Assembly: GCA_019671135.1 (NCBI GenBank)
Contig: JAHRHY010000018.1
Span: 1,116,001 to 1,180,000 of the forward strand
Length of the DNA: 64,000 nt
Direction: 5' to 3'
From: Linnemannia hyalina
Taxonomy: Eukaryota > Mortierellomycota > Mortierellomycetes > Mortierellales > Mortierellaceae
Each line of letters begins with the position of its first letter. Within the stretch, counting starts at the first letter, position 1. The notes under the pieces were generated by a model, which was given only the letters and a program-made list of their open reading frames with translations, was not told the origin of the DNA and made no database searches. Position numbers and translations under genes: made by a program. This document shows positions 55,995 to 64,000 of the stretch, piece by piece.

Positions 55995-58059
55995 TTACAC
56001 GCATTTCTTGTTGACAATGTTGGAGCCACTCTCGTCGTACTCCTTGCGAGAGATCCAGAGCTGGTGGAAAGTACCCAATGAAGCCATAATCGATCCTCCC
56101 AACCAGCTTCCACACTTGCGCTCCACCGTGTTTCCTGGCGCATGCAATTTGACCTTGTACTATTTGTCACATACAAAAAACAAGCAATGTTAGTTGGCAA
56201 GTCTTGAAAAAACAATAACAAACAGTAGAGATGGCCTAACACAGCACAAAGACAAGTAGAAATGAAACATACGGAATGGGGTATACTGTTCAGCTCCCAG
56301 TGCAGACGATCAGCAAAGCCAGGGAACAAGGTGTTGCCTCCAGTCAGGACAACATTGCCAAACAGCGTGGGGCGGAAATCGATATCGCACGACTGCGCAC
56401 TGTTAAAGATCAACTTGGGCAGACCCACAAAGTTCTCCTGTTCCGGTGTAGGGTTCTTCAAAAACTCCTTGGGGTTGAACATGATCTCGGGCACCTTGAA
56501 CCGCTCCGTTCCAAAGTTGAAGTTGTATCCGTCTGGCAGCTCGTATGGCTTCTGTGGTCTCGTGCTAATGTTTCTGTTGGATAAAAAGAAAACATAAATA
56601 GAATAAGCAACAATAGTCAAAGCAGTACATCTCCAACGCAATTGACGAATAACGACCAGTAAATGCGACTAACTGCTCATTGTATGTGGACTCGGCGACT
56701 TGGCAGACAGACTCCTTAAAATCGTGAAGGACACGCATCTGCATCATCTTGTGGAAGCTGGGGGTGGCTGGACGATCTCTCAACACAACATTGGGCTTTT
56801 GTCCAACAATCACGGGTGACTTCTTGGCGATCAAGTACTGGGGCGTCACCTCCACATCGCTTGCCTTGAACTGCTGCAAGACCTGGTCTGACAACACATC
56901 GCCTCCCAATGACTGGCGCATAATGCCCTTCCTGAGAACGTATCCATCATAGACAGGAACAACACTAGTCATGTCTCCGCCTGAATCCACAACCAACGCA
57001 TGAGGTCTTCCCGCTGCAAAGCTATTATTTCAAGGATAAACATTTGTAGCTGTTAGAGTCAAATATCTTCTAACTTGGATTCATAATGCCAATAACATAT
57101 GGCTCATAGAGAAAAGGAACCTACGCAGTCATGACGGCGTCCTTGGCGACAAAGAAGGCGGGAAAGTTGTACTTTTCGAAGGCCAGTTCCGTCAACTTTT
57201 CACGAATCTCGCGTGTGTTCCATGCAGACTCTGTGATGATCAAGGGGTGCTCTGTAGGGTCGCAGCGAAGTCTCTTCAAAAATGCGTGGTCCCAGATCTG
57301 CTCCAATGCATCCCAATCCTCGACTATTTTCCGTTATCACACAAATTCGAAAAATGTCAGTAGTTGCAACCATGAATCAATTGCGGTCGTTGTCAAAGAC
57401 AGACACGCAAGCAGGCTATCCTGCATTTGACAAAGAAAGTGAACAAAGAGAACAATAGCCTTACCAAGTCCATCCTTCATGGGAGACTTGATCTCCATAT
57501 CCGGTCTCCAGCAACTAATCTCTCCATCGCCAACATAGTACTTCCCCCTCTTTGTAATCTTCTTCTTTGATGGAACAAGACCAGCACCCACAGGCTGTGG
57601 TGCCACATCCCCACCGTCGGCATCCTTCTTTCCGATATGGTTGCTGTCTGATGCAGAAGCACCGTCCTGAGTGACGTCCTGCATCTGTGTGTCCTCAGAG
57701 TTGTCTGCATCGTCGCCCTGGTCTGCCTCGGCGGGCAAATCAACCCATCCGACAGAGGTTGGGAAAATGGATTTGGGGGTGTCTTCTCCTGCATATCCTG
57801 CCTGTGTCCATGTATGTCCGACTGACAACACCAGTGCTGCGACTTCGTCTAGTGGGATGAAATAAAAGTTGATGTTGATCAGTTTGATTGTGTGAAAAAA
57901 AGACGCGCTTTTGTTGTGTGTTTTTATTGGTGGCACTGAAGGATGTGAGGAACAGTGATTGTTTGCTATGAATGTATTGAAGAGTGGAGAATAGATAGTC
58001 GAGTGTGAATGGTGTTAGACTTTAATCTTTGTCTTATTACCTCCACCGTAGGTTCCCAT
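55995..58059 (-). CDS. ARP4: Actin-related protein 4 (ARP4/BAF53 class)
   Basis: Exons 58041-58059, 57465-57848, 57125-57323, 56674-57021, 56273-56573 and 55995-56159 give 471 residues. Arp4 is a shared nuclear subunit of NuA4, SWR1 and INO80, binding nucleosomes and nuclear actin. The 19-bp first exon encodes MGTYGG, joined to [21 protein letters not shown]. An acidic insert (about residues 45-100, with [13 protein letters not shown]) follows, then [65 protein letters not shown] and the C-terminal [21 protein letters not shown]. The DSGG nucleotide-site region is intact with altered surroundings, as in other ARPs. Donor GTAGGT at 57124 avoids an in-frame TAG. Confidence 0.93.
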
Positions 58060-58505
58060 GTTTGCGTTGGAGGGGATGTGTGAATGGAAGAGAAAGAGTG
58101 AAGAAAAGTAGCTGTTCTCGAGGAAGGTGCAGAGGAATCAAAAGAGGCCACTTGAACAAAGAACCAGACAAAGCGAAGCGTTTGCTTGCCTTGCGCTTAC
58201 TTTGCGTCATATAAAAAGTCATGTGATGAAGAGTGCCACCAAAAAAAAGATACCGCAGGAAAAAATAGTGGCGACTACAAGCACATAGAAATGTCACCCT
58301 TGGGCCTCAACCGCGCAAGGAAAAGAAAAGGCATGGCCTATGGCCTATGGCTTGAACTTACGTCCCACCCCATGGTGTAGATACATGTGGTATTTCAATT
58401 CTCTCGGCCATACCAACCGATCAGACCAAATTCAGGAGCAGACGTGCTTTTGGATCATCATCAATCAAAGTAATTTATATTTCATAGACTCCACCGACCC
58501 GACCT
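58060..58505. promoter_or_regulatory. Promoter of ARP4 and 3' flank of the aminopeptidase gene
   Basis: About 450 bp between tandem minus-strand genes; C/T-rich in the sense of ARP4 close to its start. No gene seen. Confidence 0.5.
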
Positions 58506-61500
58506 TCAATAGTCACCCTCTCCGCCCAGTCGCAGCATCTCCATCTCCCCCTCCAGTGTCACAGCCCGCGGTGGAACAACACCCGTCACTGCTGCCGCTG
58601 CTGCGGCCGTCGCAACGTTAGCCGCCACCGAGACTGCCATCAAGTCATTCATGGCCATCCCTGGCGCTGCGGTCGTTGTCTCTGGCATAATGGCACCATC
58701 CTTCTGCTGCTGCTCTTGCTGTTGAGAAAGCTGGAATCGCTCGTCGATCAGACGGGCTGTAGATTCATCGAGATAGACTTGGGATCTCGAGTGTTGCTCC
58801 TGCTGCTGGTAGGATGAATGCTGGATTTGTTCGTGGTGCTGCTGCTGATGACGATGCTCCTGACCATGCTCATGATGTTGGTGGTGGTGATGATGGTGGT
58901 GTTGGTGTTCATGAGTGTGGTACAGATGGTTCAGGTGCTGATGCTCTGGGTGCTCCAAGTAAACCGCGGGCGGTGAAGAAGAGCACGAGGATGTCGCAGA
59001 GGGCACAGAATGGTGGGTATCGTTCGTGGCTGGCGACAACCCATCGTCCACCGAACTTCCGCTCCGGCTTCGGCCCAACAATGCTAACGATAGCTGGAGA
59101 TCATGACGTACATGAAGCGAACTGGTGCGGCGGCTAAATGGATAATGACTATACTGGCCGTCCTCCTCAGCGGCGATAGCCTTCATACCACTACCACCAC
59201 CACCAGACTCGCCTACTCCAACCTCATCATGGGCCGTGGTCACAAGGTACCCGTTAGTCTTCAACCAAACCTCAACATCCTCCCTATCCCTCTCCAACCA
59301 CAAAATCCTCGTCCGAATCCCCTCCAGACAATTCGCCAGGATCCGATCGCACTGACTCGTATCCTTATTGGCAAAGAAATCTTGCACTTCCTGGTATTTT
59401 TCCACACTCGAAAACATCCCAATACTAAACAGGATAAAGTACTCTACAAACCGGAGGTCGTCAAAATGACGCTCGTACAGGACATCCCAATGTTGTCGCA
59501 TAAAGTTCCACAACTCGGCTCGACCCATCACCGATGACCGAAGAGTTGCCAGTGCGGAGAGGATATCTGCGTTCCTGACCTCTTCCGACATTGCAAAAGC
59601 CAGGGTTCGCTGGATCATCTCTGGCGAGTTGCCGTACCCCAACACTGTCAGGGCAACTACCTTCTCTCCCGGGCTGTAGGTCTCTCGGTAAAAGGCTAGG
59701 ATCGCCTCGTACTCCTCCAGGCCAGTGGTGGTCTTGAGGACAATCTCAAAGACTGGGAACAGTAGATCTGGAGGTATTGCCGAAGTGTCTCTATTAGCCA
59801 TAAATACCACAAACCGTCTTCTTGCCTCCGCGACGATTCTGTAGTTGAAAATGATGGTAGCGAGGGTTAGTTTGTCAGCCCAAAGTTCACCTCACATCAT
59901 TCGTGGTATGTCTTTTCTGGCACGAAACTTACTCAGGGTCGGCAGCGCGTCCGGCAAAACGAATGGCCAAAGCACGGAGGTTGCCGATGGCAGGATCCTC
60001 TCCCTCGGGGTAGGTCCAGCCCAACCGCTTGACAATGTTTTTGAATAGGCGTCTCTGGACTTCCTTGATGGCGTTGACCACTGGCGCTGGTTGCTCCAGC
60101 CACACAGCAACGAGTTCTTGCAACCGCAACGAGATCTCGGTCCACACACTATCATCGTATAGAAATTTGAGAAATTGAGTAGGATGTTAGTACCTTCGAT
60201 CGCGACACTAACATCCAGCCTTTGGAAACGAGCAATAACAACAATGGACGTACAGGTTGTTCTCCTCATCCTCAAAGTACTTCAAGAGCGTCAGGAAACT
60301 ACTGGTAGGACTAACACCTGCAGCGACCAGAGCAGCAGCATCCGTCAACAGCCCAACACGGTCCGCGGTCTTCAACGTCTCAGTTTCCTCCCCATTCTTC
60401 AGCGTCTGACCCAAGAGATCAAGAGCCCTGGGTGGATACGAAACACGGTAGAAACCAGATTGGCCCATGTTGAACTTGTACCACCGCGTCGTATCTACCT
60501 TGAGGATCAACTCTTTGGTGGTCATCATGATGTTCTTGGGGGTTGGGTCTTCTGCGGTGGCGAGAGCCAGGGGGACAGGCCAGATAAAGTCATCTTCATC
60601 TTCGCGAATGTCGCCAGTGGAGAGGAAAAGGCTCTGCCGCACCATGATGGTCGACTCGTCGATCTCTGTAATTGTCAAAAAAGGGTACTGTATGTATCGA
60701 TGAATTCGTTAGATTGTGCAACACAAGACAACGGTACCATTTGCAGCAGGAAGTATGAACTTACTCCAGTTTGACGAGTCCACCTCCTCATGAACTCTGG
60801 CACATCGGCCTGACACTCCTCGGCCAAGGTCATCCACAAGTCATCAGTGTTGGCATTGCCCCACATGTACCGCATCATGAACTTGCGGATTCCCTTCAGC
60901 AACTGCTCTTCGCCCAACCAACCGCTGAGCATGCGCAGGACAGCCGCGCCCTTCATGTAGCTGACCTCATCGAAGATCTGCGTAATCTCGCCTGGGTTTG
61001 CAACACCAACTTCCACTGGGTGCGAGGTTCGAAGGGCATCTTGCTTGAGGACATGTTGGACTCGGGTCACAAACTCTGACCAGACATCCCAGGCTGGGAA
61101 CAGCTCGTCGACGACGATGTAGGCCAGATGGGTTGCGAAACCTTCAAACAGCCACAGGTCTGACCACCAATCCATAGTCACCAAATTGCCAAACCACTAT
61201 TTTTTATGAGCAGGCAATAGCGAAAACGACGAAATAAGTATACAGTCGTGTTCAACTCGCGAACAGCCGCACAGCATCAGCGTGAAAGAGGTATAAAGTA
61301 CCTGATGAGAGATCTCATGGATGACAGTAGCAGCAATTTCGCGTTGTCGGTCGTTAGTTGAGTGCTCATCCAACAAGACAGCATGCGTTCGAAACGTGAT
61401 GAGGCCCCAGTTCTCCATCGCACCAGGCGAGAAGTCAGGAACGGCAACCAAGTCCAGCTTGGGTAATGGGTAGGGTATATCGAATAACCGCGAGAAGTAC

Positions 61501-63172
61501 TCGACCGACTGCAGAGAGGTGAAACGATGAAAAAAGTTGGTTATTGAATGAAGCATACACGTCAACAAAACAAAAAAGTAAAAAGAGGTTTTTACCTTGA
61601 CAGCTAGATCGAGAGAGTATTGACCATGGGTAGCCAGACCAATGGGCGCGTAGAGACGACAGCATACTGGCTCCCCGCTAAAGTCGCCTGGGGTATATGC
61701 TTCGATGTACTCCAGATCACCAATCATCCAAGCCAGCAGCTAAATTGTTTCCCCAAGAAGCATATGTAAATACCACTCTTCTCTGACTCGTAATCCCATT
61801 CATGTAAAAGTTCAAAGCCGCCGCAAAAAGAGTTGCGGGGGAGATTCAAGACCGAGATGATTACACAGATGTAGAAGGAAGACTACGTACATATGTGGCC
61901 ATTATGGGCGTTTTGAGAAAGGTCACTTCTTGCATACTATTTTCAAGATTCACGGTCGTGTCCACGCTCATGTTGGACAGACATGTCACGCCTTGAGGCA
62001 CTACCAAGGTCAGAGTGAATGTTGCTTTGACAGAGGGCTATGAATGAGGGCCCATGCATTGAGTTGATTCGGAATCAATTGCAAAGGCGGAAGAAAGGAA
62101 AAAAGAGCAAATTGCCCCAGGTTAACAAAATGTGGCCTGAAGCACAGCAAATGAGGACACGAAGAGCGCATATGTGTTTTAAAAAGATGCATGGGCTGTG
62201 AAGTATGTATGTGAAAGAGTAGGAGAGTTCGGTCTAGACAGACCCCTGAACTAAAAGAGTTTGAAAAGTCAACGCTCATCTCAAATCTTCCTCAAACTCA
62301 AGTGGACAAGTTCGGAGGGTGGGGGGGAATGAGAGCACTAGAGTACATTCGGTTTATCTTGATCTCTTCATGTAGTGGGGATATCTTTACGAGACAGGAG
62401 CGATGGTTGATGACACAGGCGAACCAAGATAGGGGAATGGGAGAGTGGAGGAGGCGGGGAGATGAAGGGTGAAGAGGAGGAAGGTGGATATGTCGCATTA
62501 TGGCAATGGCAAGTTGCTCGTGGCCATTAATGTTTTTTCTTCAGTGTGTTTGCCGTTGGTCTTGTCATGTTTGTTTCTTTCTTACCTCATCCCAACAAGG
62601 AAACGCCCTTCGAGCATGTGTCGACTGGAACTGTGTAGTTGTCATTTGACTATGTTTGTTGTTGGCATTGTGAACGGAGGATGAGAAAAAAGAAAACAAT
62701 CCATGACTAAGAATCAGTTCCGAAAGGCATGGCCACCTGTTTTTTTTTGGGTTTTCGCCTCTCTTTTTTCTATGTCTTTGTTTTTGTTTGTTTCTATTGT
62801 TGCAAGTTGGCTGACCCCTCGTTGCGATGTTGGCCGTTTTGTTATTTCTGCTGAGTGCTCATTTTTTTCCCTCTGCCTGTTTGTTTGTTTGTTTGCTTCC
62901 TTGTTTGTTTGTTTACATCTGTTTGTTTGTCTTGGTGTCGACACTTTAAACCTCAACAGAAGGAAGGAAAAGACAGGAGGAGAAGAACCACTTACTGGAC
63001 GTTGTTGTCAGCATCAGTATAAACAGATCGGTAGAAGCCAGAGAGCTTGTCGTTGATGAGGCCAATGTAGGCTATCTCGAGGATCCACGAGGTGCCAATG
63101 TGGAGCACTTCTGGGAACTCGAGCGTGATGGACTCATCCTCGACATGATAGCTCACACTTGTTGCCGTTACG
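58506..63172 (-). CDS. M1-family zinc aminopeptidase, 5' end outside window, with His/Gln-rich tail
   Basis: Nine exons in the window: 62996-63172, 62586-62649, 61891-62037, 61596-61739, 61302-61508, 60765-61196, 60254-60687, 59933-60148 and 58506-59838, giving 1050 residues. N-terminal exons lie beyond position 64000. It removes N-terminal residues from peptides, like yeast Ape2/Aap1 and animal puromycin-sensitive aminopeptidase. Key motifs: HARRAFPCWDEP, exopeptidase motif PGAMENWGLITF, zinc site HEISHQWFGNLV with third ligand in WLFEGFATH (usually WLNEGFA), and the catalytic Tyr region (FDEVSYMKGAAVLRML). The C-terminal helical domain ends near YLVTTAHDE. Beyond it, about 200 extra residues include a run of His (HEHQHHHHHHHQHHEH), a Gln-rich part and an Ala run. 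Two introns (548 and 346 nt) are longer than usual. Confidence 0.92.
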
Positions 63173-64000
63173 CTAATTTTTTATAATCGAAGGAAGGAAT
63201 AAAGAACATGAATGGGGGTTAGTGCGGTGGTTTCATGGCAATTATTATTCCCAGGAACAACTGCAAAAAAAGAGGGGTATTGAGTGATTGAACCAATTGT
63301 GGGAGGTGCAATCGGAACCTCAACCGACAAAAATATGCGCCACCATGCGCCATCCCCCCTTCTTGTTCTTCTTCCTCTTTTTTGTGCCTCAGAAAGAAAA
63401 TAATAGCTCGCACACCCAACATACAAACATCCATGACGATGTGAATGGATACTGTGCAAGGTGCTTATCTACTGTATTGGATGGGCCACCCTTTCTAAGT
63501 ACCCCAATCCGCCCCAAAAAAGTCCCAGATCGTGTACCACATCATTTGGTGCACAAACAAATCACATAAAAAGAAGAATGGTGCACAGATGTGGATAGGA
63601 ACAGTCTTGCTTCAACACGCTATGGCATGCATGCCATAAGATTATGCGAGAAGAATGAGAAACAATTGCCACATGAGTCTCTATGGCCAGGTTCCATCAT
63701 ATGAGATTAAGCACTCTAGGTACACATTGCAATGTACCTTGCCGCTCTCCCTTCCACTTTCACTCAGTCTTCCTCTCACCCCGCCTCTCATTCCTTTAAT
63801 TGGAAATATCTTCGCCTGGACGACAAGAGCTGAGGAGAAGGCAAAAAGAACACCTTCATGCCCCTCATCGATTGCCTTTGTTCCCATGAAATTCTCTCTC
63901 TCTCTCCGCCACGAGGCACCCCACGCCAATCTCTTGCATGTCAAGCACGCTGTTTCAAAAAAAAGAATGAACTCAACAGTGATACAAATAGAATGCCTCG
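63173..64000. other. Intron or upstream sequence of the aminopeptidase gene
   Basis: No recognisable aminopeptidase exon was found between the acceptor at 63173 and the window end, so this is probably a long intron. It contains an 18-bp perfect palindrome at 63621-63638. Frames here lack family motifs. Confidence 0.45.
63621..63638. repeat. 18-bp perfect palindrome
   Basis: TATGGCATGCATGCCATA reads the same on both strands. It could be a dimeric binding site or a small cruciform. Confidence 0.6.

Noticed and set aside
1..64000. CRISPR arrays, bacterial operons, rRNA and tRNA genes
   Set aside because: No regularly spaced direct repeats, no ribosome-binding pattern, and no cloverleaf with matching A and B boxes was found by eye; a covariance-model scan would be decisive for tRNA.

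Overview
The window looks like nuclear DNA from a filamentous fungus, most probably an early-diverging Mucoromycota lineage such as Mortierellomycotina. This rests on many short phase-consistent introns (mostly 55-170 nt, donors GTACGT/GTATGT/GTAAGT, acceptors often ATAG), pyrimidine-rich leaders on the coding strand, and a gene set that is fungal but keeps genes budding yeasts have lost, such as a snurportin. I see no operon, CRISPR array, rRNA or convincing tRNA. Gene models were spliced by hand; reading-frame arithmetic closes for each main model.

Left part (1-25 kb). On the minus strand: a GH95 alpha-fucosidase-type enzyme (212-3353) and a Ser/Thr kinase with a long disordered N-terminus (4371-6658). 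An ~8 kb gene-poor stretch follows (6.7-14.9 kb), strongly purine-biased on the plus strand at first and holding at most one small spliced gene near 10.2-10.65 kb. Next are a peroxisomal D-amino-acid oxidase (14940-16637, minus), a two-helix membrane protein with a long disordered tail (18399-20071, plus) and a 1437-residue FG nucleoporin (20329-24982, minus) that must be assembled from four exons.

Accessory island (about 25.3-37.1 kb). This region differs from its surroundings. It holds a small gene of uncertain structure, a large decayed gene made of about eleven cysteine-rich modules with several stops and frameshifts, small secreted-protein genes with TATA boxes, low-complexity repeats, and the broken Rep/helicase of a Helitron. 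Two of the small secreted genes share a leader start (MIST) and upstream sequence, and they flank the Helitron remnant.

Right part (37.4-64 kb). This is a compact block of housekeeping genes: glucose-6-phosphate dehydrogenase (ZWF1-type, minus, with a 1.9 kb intron and an apparent GC-AG first intron), exopolyphosphatase PPX1 (plus), COX16 (minus), snurportin-1 (plus), an 11-exon CDK5/PHO85-class kinase with 15- and 22-bp first exons (minus), SSF1/Peter Pan (plus), ARP4 (minus) and an M1 zinc aminopeptidase with a histidine/glutamine-rich tail whose 5' end leaves the window (minus). A decayed gene fragment sits at about 53 kb. Convergent neighbours lie 120-310 bp apart, whereas divergent promoters span 0.6-2.9 kb.

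The housekeeping genes are functionally unrelated (pentose phosphate pathway, polyphosphate, cytochrome oxidase assembly, snRNP import, cell-cycle/phosphate signalling, 60S assembly, chromatin, peptide turnover) and show no cluster logic. The most unusual material is the accessory island. I found no complete, clearly new multi-gene system; the best candidate for something undescribed is the exon-per-module cysteine-rich gene and the small secreted genes around it.
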